Source: Paramicrobacterium chengjingii (lineage in GTDB: Bacteria; Actinomycetota; Actinomycetes; Actinomycetales; Microbacteriaceae). From it: 64,000 nucleotides of DNA. Below are positions 1 through 8,891 of the stretch, piece by piece. Under the pieces are notes generated by a model. The model ran no database searches. It was not told where the DNA came from and worked only from the letters and a program-made list of their open reading frames with translations. A program made the position numbers and the translations under genes. Each line of letters starts with the position of its first letter. Within the stretch, counting starts at the first letter, position 1. The DNA lies in NCBI RefSeq assembly GCF_011751765.2, contig NZ_CP061169.1:930001-994000 (forward strand), written 5' to 3'.

Positions 1-650
1 GCTTCAGCGATATGATCCTGGCCCTGGGTAAGCTCGAGAATCTGGCGGTGGATTTGCGGTGTGTGGACAAGTTCGGCGAGTGCGGCAGCGACGTCGTCAC
101 GAGTGACCCTTGTGTGGACTAGAGCAGGAGAGAGGCTGATGCGCCCGGTGCCCGCGTCGTCAGTCAAGGCAGCTGGACGCAGTATGACCCAGTCGAGATC
201 GGAGGCGGCAAGTTCGGCGTCTGCCTTCTTCTTGACCTCGATGTAATGCTCGAAGGTGTCGGATACGTCCAGCCCGCGCCAGGCTTCGGGAAAGACGGAG
301 ACGAGCACCAGACGCCGTACACCAGCGAGGCGGGCTGCTTCAAGGGTCGTCGTGACGGCGGCACCGTCAATGGCATCGATGGCAGTGGTTCCGCCTTTGC
401 CGCCAGCTCCAGCGGCAAAGACCAACACATCGGTATCCTTCAGCAATTCCGCGAAGGAAGGGCCATCGAGGCGAGTCACGTCGCCCTGGGTAGCCCGGAT
501 GCTGTCGGCCGCGAGTCGTTCGCCCTGTTCGGAGCGTCGGTAGAGCCCGTCGACTCTGTCGCCGTCAACCGTAAGCAGATGGGCGAGGCGGCTCCCGATG
601 GCGCCGGCGATACCCACGATGAAAACTCTTGTTACGTCACTGTCGCTCAT
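1..650 (-). CDS. NAD(P)-binding SDR/NmrA-type reductase (3' end cut by window)
   Basis: The reading frame opens at an ATG whose complement is at 648-650 and stays open to base 1, where about 216 codons have been read. An N-terminal Rossmann signature GxxGxxG (residues 13-19, VGIAGAIG) follows a short beta strand. Later comes VLVFAAGAGGKGGTTAID, typical of atypical SDRs of the NmrA/YwnB kind, which are usually about 215-220 residues. So almost the whole protein is present and only the last few residues are missing. Such proteins bind NAD(P)H; the substrate cannot be read from sequence. It is the last gene of a leftward run behind a DJ-1 protein, a NemR-like regulator and a hydrolase, which suggests a role in electrophile or redox stress (inference). 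Confidence 0.85.
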   Translation of the reverse strand, partial: MSDSDVTRVFIVGIAGAIGSRLAHLLTVDGDRVDGLYRRSEQGERLAADSIRATQGDVTRLDGPSFAELLKDTDVLVFAAGAGGKGGTTAIDAIDGAAVTTTLEAARLAGVRRLVLVSVFPEAWRGLDVSDTFEHYIEVKKKADAELAASDLDWVILRPAALTDDAGTGRISLSPALVHTRVTRDDVAAALAELVHTPQIHRQILELTQGQDHIAE

Positions 651-780
651 CTCGTCACTCTCTCTCGTTGGTTACCGGCCAAGATGAACATTGCGTGTGG
701 ACAAAGGCCGGGCGGATATAGCGCGTGGATAGATGCAGCATCCGTCCCTCGCTGTTTTGACGTGCCAATTGCGCAGGGAG

Positions 781-1470
781 CTACGCGTGGGGATTGTTGA
801 GCTCCTCAAGGAGGGCCTCAGCGGCAGAACTGGACGATGCGGGGTTCTGCCCGGTGATGAGCAGCCCGTCCTTGACAACATATGGTTGCCAGTCGCCGAT
901 TTTCGAGTACTCCGCACCGAGCCGCTTGAGTTCGTCCTCCACGAGGAATGGAACGACTTCAGTCAGACCGACGGCATCTTCTTCCCCGTTAGTGAATCCA
1001 GTGACCCGTCGGCCACCGACGAGGGGAGTGCCGTCAGGATTTGTCGCGTGACGCAACACTCCCGGGGCGTGGCAGACCAGGGCCAGGTGTTTGTTCGCGT
1101 TCAGCGTGGCTTCGATGAGTCGAACGGAGGCAGGATCTTCCGCCAGGTCCCACAGCGGGCCGTGGCCGCCAGCGTAGAAGACGGCGTCAAAGTCTTCGAC
1201 AGCGACGGAGTCTAAGCGGGTGGTTCGCTCAAGGGCGGCGAGAGCCTCGGGGTCGGACTCGAAACGGCGAGTTTGGTCAGTCTGGAATTCCGGCTCATTG
1301 CTTTTGGGGTCGAGCGGCGGTTTGCCGCCGTGGGGAGAAGCGAGTACGAGGTCGGCTCCAGAGTCGGTGAAACGGTAATAGGGCGCGGCGAGCTCCTCAA
1401 GCCAGAACCCGGTATCACGACCGGTCGAGCCGAGTTTGTCGTGCGAGGTGAGGACGATGAGTATTTTCAT
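781..1470 (-). CDS. DJ-1/PfpI (Hsp31-like) family protein, type 1 glutamine amidotransferase fold
   Basis: A 229-residue protein starting MKILIVLTSHDKLG. It shows the family elbow LVCHAPGVL with candidate nucleophile Cys133 followed by His134. A Glu in GFWLEEL (residues 21-27) and the AGGHGPLWDL segment (100-109) match Hsp31/YDR533-type members. Relatives act as glutathione-independent glyoxalases or protein deglycases on methylglyoxal. Gene position supports aldehyde detoxification: it lies 61 bp downstream of a NemR-like regulator gene and in the same direction. The glyoxalase activity itself is inferred from the family, not shown by the sequence. Confidence 0.9.
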   Translation of the reverse strand: MKILIVLTSHDKLGSTGRDTGFWLEELAAPYYRFTDSGADLVLASPHGGKPPLDPKSNEPEFQTDQTRRFESDPEALAALERTTRLDSVAVEDFDAVFYAGGHGPLWDLAEDPASVRLIEATLNANKHLALVCHAPGVLRHATNPDGTPLVGGRRVTGFTNGEEDAVGLTEVVPFLVEDELKRLGAEYSKIGDWQPYVVKDGLLITGQNPASSSSAAEALLEELNNPHA

Positions 1471-1531
1471 GGCTTCTTTCCGTTCTCGTGCGCTGGTCGT
1501 CGTGAGCGAGGCGAACGGACAGAGAGGGGTG

Positions 1532-2155
1532 TCAGCGGTTAGTCGCTGGCGTCTCGTCGCGTCGCGTTGATATGTGCAGAAGGTGACGGGTTGCCTTCAT
1601 CGTTGTGTCTAGCGGACCGATGTCGCGACGGATCTTTGCCATTACGCTCGCCCCGAGCCACATGTCGTACAGCAGCTCCGCGGTGTCGCGGGAGTCACCG
1701 GCTATGGAAATTGAACCGTCCTTCAAGCCCTCCGCAATCGTGTTCTCAATGCGGTCGATAATCTCGGAGGTGCCGTCTTTGAGTGCGAGTCGCATAGATT
1801 CAGAGAGGTCGGCGACTTCCGCCCCAAGCTTCACCGCGAGGCACTTACCTTGACAATCGTCGAGGCTCTGAGTTTCGTGCCAGTCTCGCCAATAGGCCAT
1901 CAGGCGATCTGCTGCGGTCCGCTTCGGCTCGGCGAAGATGTGTTCCATTTCAGCGATGTAGTCAGCAAAATAGGCTTGCATCATTGCCTCCCCGAATGCG
2001 TCCTTTGAGCCGAAGTAATGGTAAAACGAGCCTTTCGGTACCCCAGCCGCGGTGAGGATTTCGCTGGTACCGGTTGCAGAAAACCCTTTTCGAGACATAA
2101 TCCGTCGACCTGTATCGAGAATCTTGCGGCGGGCGTCGCCCTGTTTCGCTGGCAT
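1532..2155 (-). CDS. TetR-family regulator resembling NemR (electrophile/HOCl sensor)
   Basis: A 207-residue protein with an N-terminal TetR helix-turn-helix (residues about 10-55, including VPKGSFYHYFGSKDAFG). The C-terminal half contains KCLAVKLGAEVADLSE and LLYDMWLGASVMAKI, which I recognise as close to the E. coli NemR pattern. Cys105 (with Cys101 four residues before) falls where NemR carries its redox-active Cys106. NemR is known to be released from DNA by reactive chlorine, quinones and methylglyoxal. The gene sits between the hydrolase and DJ-1 genes in one leftward operon, so it probably represses its own operon. Assignment to TetR is secure; the NemR-like sensing role is inferred from the aligned cysteine and the operon content. 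Confidence 0.9.
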   Translation of the reverse strand: MPAKQGDARRKILDTGRRIMSRKGFSATGTSEILTAAGVPKGSFYHYFGSKDAFGEAMMQAYFADYIAEMEHIFAEPKRTAADRLMAYWRDWHETQSLDDCQGKCLAVKLGAEVADLSESMRLALKDGTSEIIDRIENTIAEGLKDGSISIAGDSRDTAELLYDMWLGASVMAKIRRDIGPLDTTMKATRHLLHISTRRDETPATNR

Positions 2156-2223
2156 GGTTGCAATGATATTGCCGATGGGACCAGTCTTCTATTGAATGTC
2201 GCGCCATTGCTCGCTCACCGGTT

Positions 2224-3105
<882 letters not shown>

Positions 3106-3116
3106 TCATGACTATA

Positions 3117-3127
3117 TGACCGGTCTA
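3117..3127. promoter_or_regulatory. Candidate operator upstream of the hydrolase/NemR-like operon
   Basis: An 8-bp palindrome GACCGGTC (3118-3125) reads TAGACCGGTCA on the minus strand, about 60 bp before the hydrolase ATG. The TAGAC/GTC half-sites resemble the dyad I recall for E. coli NemR, but symmetry does not extend past eight bases, so this is tentative. Confidence 0.35.
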
Positions 3128-3217
3128 CTAGTTAAACAACCCCTCTCGCGACGAAATCCTCCATTGTTTTTCCATCGAGCAGTCACGTGGCGCTTCGGCC
3201 CCTTGTGCGCGGGACCG

Positions 3218-3766
3218 CTACACCGGCCACGCGCGGGCTGCGTATCGTGCGGCGGCCAACAGCTGGTCACGGTCGGCGCCATCCCGAGCTCCGGCAGCCA
3301 TGCCCGACAGCACGGTGTCGATAAATGCGGCTACCTCGTCGGCTTCGGCGATTGAGGCGAGCTCACCTTCGGCTGCCGCTTGGCGCAGTCGCGCTCGGAT
3401 GCGAATGCGGGTCTTTTCGCGTCTCTTGGCCAACCGTGGCTCGCCCATTATCAGGCAGCCAGGGGGCTGTCCAGGTGTCGTAAAGTGCTCGGCCGACGAT
3501 CTGAGCAGCTGCTGGATTGCCTCTTGTGCCCTGGGCGCCGACAGATCGCGCTCCAGATCCTCGTCGAGGTGCTCGGTGTAGAGGGCACAGGCTTTGTCAA
3601 AGAGCGCCTCTTTGTCGCCGAACGCCGCGTAGAGGCTCGGCGCGGCGATGCCCGCTTCTGCGCACACGTGCGCGACGCTGACTCCGTCGTATCCGCGCTC
3701 CCAGAATGCGCGCATTGCAATTCGGAGTACTTCGTCCTTCTCGAAGGTCCTCGGTCTTCCCGCCAT
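3218..3766 (-). CDS. TetR/AcrR-family transcriptional regulator
   Basis: A 182-residue protein beginning MAGRPRTFEKDEVL. This start is chosen because MAGRPR opens many TetR proteins of this branch and the 31-codon extension upstream has no homology-like features. The helix-turn-helix covers about residues 10-50 (GIAAPSLYAAFGDKEALF). The C-terminal ligand domain has GCLIMGEPRLAKR, as in other members of the family. It is divergent from the enoyl-CoA hydratase operon, with 107 bp between the two start codons, and probably controls it. No convincing operator was seen in the gap; a GCAC-N10-GTGC dyad at about 3780-3800 is the best candidate. Confidence 0.9.
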   Translation of the reverse strand: MAGRPRTFEKDEVLRIAMRAFWERGYDGVSVAHVCAEAGIAAPSLYAAFGDKEALFDKACALYTEHLDEDLERDLSAPRAQEAIQQLLRSSAEHFTTPGQPPGCLIMGEPRLAKRREKTRIRIRARLRQAAAEGELASIAEADEVAAFIDTVLSGMAAGARDGADRDQLLAAARYAARAWPV

Positions 3767-3873
3767 GGCCAAAGTGTATCGCACGTTAAAGAATGTGCTA
3801 CGTTGTTTTATGTAATCGCTACTAAACAATCGTGAACGGTCGCTACGACGGTCGTGCATTAAGGAGCGCAGAA

Positions 3874-4734
3874 ATGAGCTACAGCGAGTACGGAACCCTG
3901 CTGGTCCGTGCGGAGAGCCGGATCGCGTGGGTGACCATCGACAATCCGCCGGTTAACACACTCGACGCCGCACTTGCGGGTGACCTCAGAAGGTTTGCGG
4001 ATGAAGCGGCATCCGACGACGGCCTCGATGTGATCGTTTTCCAATCGGCCAACCCTGAATTCTTCTCGGCTCACGCTGACTTTGAATGGTCGTTCGATCC
4101 GGGCTCGCTCACGGCGCTGGTTGATGCCGATGCAGACCCTGCCCTCAACCCACTTCAGCAGCTCAATGAGCGCCTGCGCACTTTGCCCCAGGTGACCATT
4201 GCGAAGCTGCGTGGCTATGCTCGTGCGGGCGGCGCAGAATTAGCGATGGCCGCAGACATGAGGTTCGCTGCCGCGGATCGGACGTGGCTTTCTCAACCCG
4301 AGTCGTTGATGGGAATCTTCCCCGGGGGCGGCGGCACCCAATACCTCAATCGACTGGTGGGGCGTGCTCGCGCGCTGGAGATCGTACTGGGTGCCGAGCT
4401 TTTCGACACCACTGTTGCCGAACGATACGGATGGATCAACCGCGCGATGCCGGATGAGAGCCTCGATGCATTCGTCGATGCGCTTGCGCGTCGAATCGCT
4501 GGGTTGCCGAAAGGTGTCACTGCCGCGGCGAAGGAAGCACTCGATGCGGCAGAAGCGAGCGGGTTTGTTCCGTATCTGGCGGAGGAAGCCGCGGCCCACG
4601 CGAAGGTCTATCCATCCCCGGATGACGTTGTCGAGCGGCTTCGTGTGGTGATGGATCACGGTGGCCAGACGCGCGATGGAGAACTGCGGCTCGAGCGCCT
4701 ACTTGAATCCGTCCCCTGGGCCCATCGTTCGTGA
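3874..4734 (+). CDS. Enoyl-CoA hydratase/isomerase family protein
   Basis: A 286-residue crotonase-fold protein. The start at 3874 is preferred over an ATG at 3832 because AAGGAG (3861-3866) precedes it at eight bases. The family signature is clear: oxyanion-hole segment GYARAGGAELAMAADMRFA, then PESLMGIFPGGGGTQYLNR, where the Glu after Pro sits at one of the two catalytic-acid positions of the family. Members hydrate, isomerise, dehalogenate or hydrolyse acyl-CoA esters, so the exact reaction is open. It is the first gene of a rightward operon with a metallo-hydrolase, HIT protein, SDR and GMC oxidoreductase, suggesting degradation of an unknown carbon source. Confidence 0.9.
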   Translation: MSYSEYGTLLVRAESRIAWVTIDNPPVNTLDAALAGDLRRFADEAASDDGLDVIVFQSANPEFFSAHADFEWSFDPGSLTALVDADADPALNPLQQLNERLRTLPQVTIAKLRGYARAGGAELAMAADMRFAAADRTWLSQPESLMGIFPGGGGTQYLNRLVGRARALEIVLGAELFDTTVAERYGWINRAMPDESLDAFVDALARRIAGLPKGVTAAAKEALDAAEASGFVPYLAEEAAAHAKVYPSPDDVVERLRVVMDHGGQTRDGELRLERLLESVPWAHRS

Positions 4735-4779
4735 CGGGCGGGCAGGGCACAGAGTTTCAGAATGGAAGAAGGAGCAGCA

Positions 4780-5658
4780 ATGGGCAGCCCGGACAACGAG
4801 GATCGGCTGCGTCGGCCAGCACGAATCCGCTCAGCGCGAGTTGGAGAGCTCAAGCTGAGCTATGTGCCAGACGGCGTCGTCAAGATGGTCCCGAGAAGTC
4901 TCTTTCCGACCACGTCGGATGAGACCTGGACTCAGAATAGCCAGTTCCTCGATCAATCCGGCTGGCTGACAATCAGTGCCGGCGGACTGCTCATCGAACA
5001 CGGTGAGCGCGCTATGTTAATTGATGCTGGTTACGGACCGTTCACTGAGCAGATTTCCATGATGGAGCACGGCATGGCGTGCATGTACGGTGGCTCCTTT
5101 CTGGACAGCCTCGCGACGCTCGGGCGCAGCCCTCGCGAAATCGAGAAGATCGGGATCACCCACCTTCACATTGAGCACGTGGGCTGGGCTGCGCATCCAA
5201 GGCCAGGTGAAACTCGTCCCGTCTTCACACACGCCGCATACCTGCTGTCGCAACGTGAATGGGAGGCGCGCGAGACAACGTTTGGAATAACGGAACCGAT
5301 CGCGAATACCCTCGCCACACAGGTGCACATCGTTTCGGACGGAGATGAGGTGTTCCCCGGGGTGCGCTGTGTGGCATTGCCTGGTCACACACCCGGGCAA
5401 ATCGGGTTCGAGGTGGCATCTGGAGACGAGAAGCTGTTTGCCTTCGCCGACGTCCTGCATTCTCCGGTACAGGTTGCACATCCGGAGTGGCCGATTGTCG
5501 GTGAGTCGTCAGACAGCGAGTCGTCCACGCTCCGGCGCCGGGTGCTCAGCCAACTCGCCGACGAGAAAACCATCGGATTCGGAATTCACTTTGCCGACGT
5601 ACCCTTTGGTCGGGTCCGGCGCGCCGGAGATTCGTTCAGCTGGGAGCCGCTGGCCTGA
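4780..5658 (+). CDS. Metallo-beta-lactamase-fold hydrolase with an HxHxEH motif
   Basis: A 292-residue MBL-fold protein. The ATG at 4780 follows AAGAAGGAG at five bases; an ATG 18 bases upstream overlaps that ribosome-binding site. Predicted zinc ligands are His128 and His130 in HLHIEH (128-133), His133, His203 (LPGHTPGQ), Asp224 (FAFADVLHSP) and His270. The canonical HxHxDH has Asp where this protein has Glu132, an uncommon change at a metal-2 ligand. Overall layout resembles lactonase-type (AiiA/AttM-like) or other small-ester hydrolases. Second gene of the catabolic operon, 45 bp after the enoyl-CoA hydratase gene. Substrate unknown. Confidence 0.88.
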   Translation: MGSPDNEDRLRRPARIRSARVGELKLSYVPDGVVKMVPRSLFPTTSDETWTQNSQFLDQSGWLTISAGGLLIEHGERAMLIDAGYGPFTEQISMMEHGMACMYGGSFLDSLATLGRSPREIEKIGITHLHIEHVGWAAHPRPGETRPVFTHAAYLLSQREWEARETTFGITEPIANTLATQVHIVSDGDEVFPGVRCVALPGHTPGQIGFEVASGDEKLFAFADVLHSPVQVAHPEWPIVGESSDSESSTLRRRVLSQLADEKTIGFGIHFADVPFGRVRRAGDSFSWEPLA

Positions 5659-5784
5659 ACGTATGTAATGCCCTTGGCTAAGGATTCCAGCGATGGGATC
5701 TCCGCAAGAACTGAGACATTGGAATCGTCACAGGGCGATTCCGGACAGAAACGATCAAGATTCATGTCGGAAAGGATTCGCTTT

Positions 5785-6243
5785 ATGACGTCCCTGTTCT
5801 CCCGCATCATTGCTGGTGAGCTCCCTGCCCATTTTGTCTGGCAAGATCCCGACGTCGTCGCATTTCTGAGTATTGCTCCATTGCGCGTCGGTCATACTCT
5901 CGTCGTTCCTCGGCGCGAAGTGGACCGTTGGACGGACGCTGACGGGGAGACGCTATGGCGTTGCATGAAGGTGGCCAAGGCGATCGGTCGCGGTGTGGAG
6001 CGGGCATGGGATGCTCCGCGCGCCGGTCTTGTCATTGCCGGCTTTGAGGTACCGCACTTGCACATACATGTGGCCCCCGTCTGGGACATGTCGGATTTTG
6101 ATTTCACCGAGGTCACACAGGAAGAAGACGAGTCAGCACTAGATGCCGCCGCAGAGAGACTCCGTGATGCCTTGCGTGAGCTCGGCTATAAACAGACTGC
6201 GGATGCTGGAGCGCCGTCTCGAGAGACACGACGTGTCCTGTGA
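5785..6243 (+). CDS. HIT (histidine triad) family protein
   Basis: A 152-residue protein starting MTSLFSRIIAGELP, the common opening of bacterial HIT hydrolases. The ATG at 5785 is preceded by GAAAGGA. The frame is open further upstream to 5668, but that stretch has no ribosome-binding site and low-complexity polar sequence. The triad HLHIHV places His91, His93 and His95 near the C-terminus, with a polar tail after it. HIT enzymes cleave nucleoside phosphoramidates, adenylates or dinucleoside polyphosphates. Presence inside a catabolic operon is unusual; one could imagine removal of an acyl-adenylate by-product, but that is speculation. Confidence 0.88.
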   Translation: MTSLFSRIIAGELPAHFVWQDPDVVAFLSIAPLRVGHTLVVPRREVDRWTDADGETLWRCMKVAKAIGRGVERAWDAPRAGLVIAGFEVPHLHIHVAPVWDMSDFDFTEVTQEEDESALDAAAERLRDALRELGYKQTADAGAPSRETRRVL

Positions 6244-6298
6244 TGTGGCAAAGAAATAGACATTATGAGGCGCAAGTACGCCGAAGGAAAAGGTCACC

Positions 6299-7033
6299 AT
6301 GAACACGCTTGCCGTCGTGGGCGCCGGGCCCCAGCTGGGAATGTCCATCGCCCGACGTTTCGCGCGCGAGGGTTTTTCAATTGCGCTGCTCGCGCGTCGT
6401 GAAGAACCGCTTGAAAGGCTCGCGGCAATGCTGCGAGACGACGGCCACGAGGCGGCAGCGTTTCCCGCGGACGTCAGCGACCCTGACAGCCTGCGTTCCG
6501 CACTGAGAGCGGCGGAGGAGAGGCTCGGTGGAATTGACGTCCTGGAATTCTCGCCCGCGCCCACAAAAGCCGACATGCTGGCACGACCTCTCATTGACGC
6601 GAGTGAGGTCACTGTTGAGTCGGTGCTGCCCGAGTTCGACATGTACATTCGCGGGGGCATCACTGCCGTTCGTTCGGTATTGCCAGGCATGCTGTCACGC
6701 GGCACAGGCACAATCATCTTTACTACCGGAGCAGGATCTGGCCCGATGATTGTCCCGCGAGTAGCGAACGTGCAGATTGCCACCGGAGGTCTGCGAAACT
6801 GGGCGCTGAACTTGCACGAATCTCTGAGAGAGCGAGGCGTCTACGTGGGCCATGTGGCTCTCGCTGCGGCGATTGGACACGGCGGTCCCGCTGCAGAGCC
6901 CGACACCATCGCGGATGCTTATTGGAAACTGCACACCGAGCGCATCGAACCGGAATTGGTCTACGACGCGCTCCCCGATGACTGGCAGGTGGATCAGGTC
7001 GCCGACAAATTCACTGTTGATGAGCGCGTGTAG
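6299..7033 (+). CDS. Atypical short-chain dehydrogenase/reductase
   Basis: A 244-residue Rossmann-fold protein with a cofactor loop GAGPQLG at residues 8-14 and an Asp-Val pair at about 60 (FPADVSD). Fold and length are those of the SDR family, but the usual Tyr-x3-Lys is absent: the corresponding region reads VANVQIATGGLRNWALNLHE. Catalysis may be altered or lost. AAGGAAAAGG precedes the ATG. Fourth gene of the catabolic operon, 55 bp behind the HIT gene and 61 bp before the GMC oxidase gene. A role in handling an alcohol or carbonyl intermediate is plausible. Confidence 0.85.
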   Translation: MNTLAVVGAGPQLGMSIARRFAREGFSIALLARREEPLERLAAMLRDDGHEAAAFPADVSDPDSLRSALRAAEERLGGIDVLEFSPAPTKADMLARPLIDASEVTVESVLPEFDMYIRGGITAVRSVLPGMLSRGTGTIIFTTGAGSGPMIVPRVANVQIATGGLRNWALNLHESLRERGVYVGHVALAAAIGHGGPAAEPDTIADAYWKLHTERIEPELVYDALPDDWQVDQVADKFTVDERV

Positions 7034-7094
7034 CGGCAGCCGCGTTTGTGGCCGGAGAACCTCGCGTGCAACGTTAGTTAAGGAGACAATGACG

Positions 7095-8714
7095 ATGAAG
7101 CGCAATTCCACGCCGGCTGACGGTGCGGCCGAGGTTTTCCCCAGTCAACACGGGATGGCTGACCGTATTGAGGACGGCCTTACGTTCGATTACATCGTGT
7201 GTGGTGCCGGTTCATCGGGTTCTGTCGTCGCAGGCAAGCTGGCGGCAGATTCAGCTGTCACGGTGCTGCTCGTTGAGAGTGGTGGCGACGACGATGACGT
7301 GCGAGTGCACGACCCTGACCTCTGGCCGGCCAACCTCGGAACCGAGCGAACATGGGACTACGTCACCGAGCAGAACCAGTACGCGAACGGCCGCCGGATC
7401 GCATACTCGACGGGTCGTGGACTCGGCGGGGGAGGCGCGATCAACGCGGGAGTCTGGGCCCGGGGCCATCGAAACGACTGGGACTCCTACGCCGAGGTCT
7501 CGGGCGACCCTGCGTGGGGATACACGCATGTGCTGGATCATTATCGAGACATCGAGGACTGGCAGGGCACCCCTGACCACGCACGCCGTGGCACGGGAGG
7601 GCCGATGAAGGTTCGCCCGGCACAGGACGTTCACCCGCTCTTCACGACGTTCCTCGATGGGGCTGAACAGATCGGGATCTCGCGATTCGACAGCTCGAAC
7701 GGCATCCTCATGGAGTCGGAATCCGGCAGCGCTGTCAGAGAAGAGAACATCGACAACGGCGTCCGGCAGACTCCCTATCGTCGGTACGTCGCTCACCGTG
7801 TGGGACGGCCGAACCTCACTGTTCTCACCCACACGACAGTCTCTCGTGTTGTGCTTTCTGCGGGCCGTGCCCGCGGAGTCGAGCTCGTCTGTGATGGCAA
7901 GCCCCTGCGCGCATACGCGATGCAGGAGGTAGTGCTGTCTCTCGGAGCGTTGGGCACGCCGGCCGTGCTTATGCGGTCGGGGATCGGCGACGAAAACGAG
8001 CTGCGTGCCCACGGCATCCCGGTCGTTCAGCACCTTTCAGGCGTCGGACGTAACCTCGACGACCACATCCGCCTGCCCTGCATGTGGGAAGCGACAGATA
8101 CGCCATTGCCCATGCCCACGCGAAGTCAGGCTGTGTGCTTTTGGGAGGACGAAACACGGCCGGGTTCGCCAGAATTCGTCATGTATGTTTCACCAGCGCC
8201 ATCCGTCTCTCCGGAGAGCGCGGCGCAATACCCGCCGCCTGAACGATGCTTCACTCTGATGCCTGCAATGCGCCTGCGCCGCGGCAGTCGCGGTCGGGTT
8301 CGTCTGGCGAGCACAGATCCACTCGCCAAGCCACGTATCGAAACGAACTTTCTCGCTGACCCGGACGACCTGCGCTCGGCTCGAGCCGTCGTCGCGATGG
8401 CCCGAGAGGTTGGCAATTCCCGGGCGCTTCGCCCCTTCGTGAAACGGGAAGCAGCACCCGCGACGTCCGCGACGGATGAGGTCGAGGCGTTCGTGCGGAA
8501 CGCCGTGGAGACCTATTGGCATCAGAGCGGAACCTGCCGGATAGGACGCGATGATGGAGCCGTCGTGGACGCCCAGCTCAAGGTGTATGGAATCGAGGGA
8601 CTCCGCGTCGCCGACGCTTCGGTGCTTCCTCACGTGACGGTTGCGAATACGATGGCCCCGTCCATGGTGATTGGCGAACGCGCAGTCGAGATTCTTACGG
8701 GTGAATTGCGCTGA
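7095..8714 (+). CDS. GMC-family FAD-dependent oxidoreductase
   Basis: A 539-residue glucose-methanol-choline oxidoreductase. AAGGAG (7080-7085) lies three bases before an ATG at 7089 and nine before one at 7095, so the latter is preferred; either gives the same protein within two residues. The N-terminal FAD loop is YIVCGAGSSGSVVAGKLA. The C-terminal catalytic region has YWHQSGTCRIG, and the closing signature VADASVLPHVTVANTMAP contains the His/Asn proton-transfer position. Members oxidise primary alcohols such as choline, aryl alcohols and polyethylene glycol. No signal peptide, so the enzyme is probably cytoplasmic. Last gene of the catabolic operon. Confidence 0.93.
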   Translation: MKRNSTPADGAAEVFPSQHGMADRIEDGLTFDYIVCGAGSSGSVVAGKLAADSAVTVLLVESGGDDDDVRVHDPDLWPANLGTERTWDYVTEQNQYANGRRIAYSTGRGLGGGGAINAGVWARGHRNDWDSYAEVSGDPAWGYTHVLDHYRDIEDWQGTPDHARRGTGGPMKVRPAQDVHPLFTTFLDGAEQIGISRFDSSNGILMESESGSAVREENIDNGVRQTPYRRYVAHRVGRPNLTVLTHTTVSRVVLSAGRARGVELVCDGKPLRAYAMQEVVLSLGALGTPAVLMRSGIGDENELRAHGIPVVQHLSGVGRNLDDHIRLPCMWEATDTPLPMPTRSQAVCFWEDETRPGSPEFVMYVSPAPSVSPESAAQYPPPERCFTLMPAMRLRRGSRGRVRLASTDPLAKPRIETNFLADPDDLRSARAVVAMAREVGNSRALRPFVKREAAPATSATDEVEAFVRNAVETYWHQSGTCRIGRDDGAVVDAQLKVYGIEGLRVADASVLPHVTVANTMAPSMVIGERAVEILTGELR

Positions 8715-8891
8715 CCCCATGAGCATCCGAGTCTCGTGAACGCGATTCTCCGGTAAGCAAGCTGGCGTGACGGTCGTGACCGGGCTCTGTCTGGCGCGTC
8801 AGGATGCTGTTGCATTGCGCGCGCTCTGCCGCGCCGCAGACACCGTGAGTACGCTCTGTTCACGGCTGGCTCCGCACGATAGCCTGAGGGC

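Noticed and set aside
6852..7094. N-terminal extension of the GMC oxidoreductase
   Set aside because: It overlaps the SDR gene in another frame, and an AAGGAG site points to the later start.
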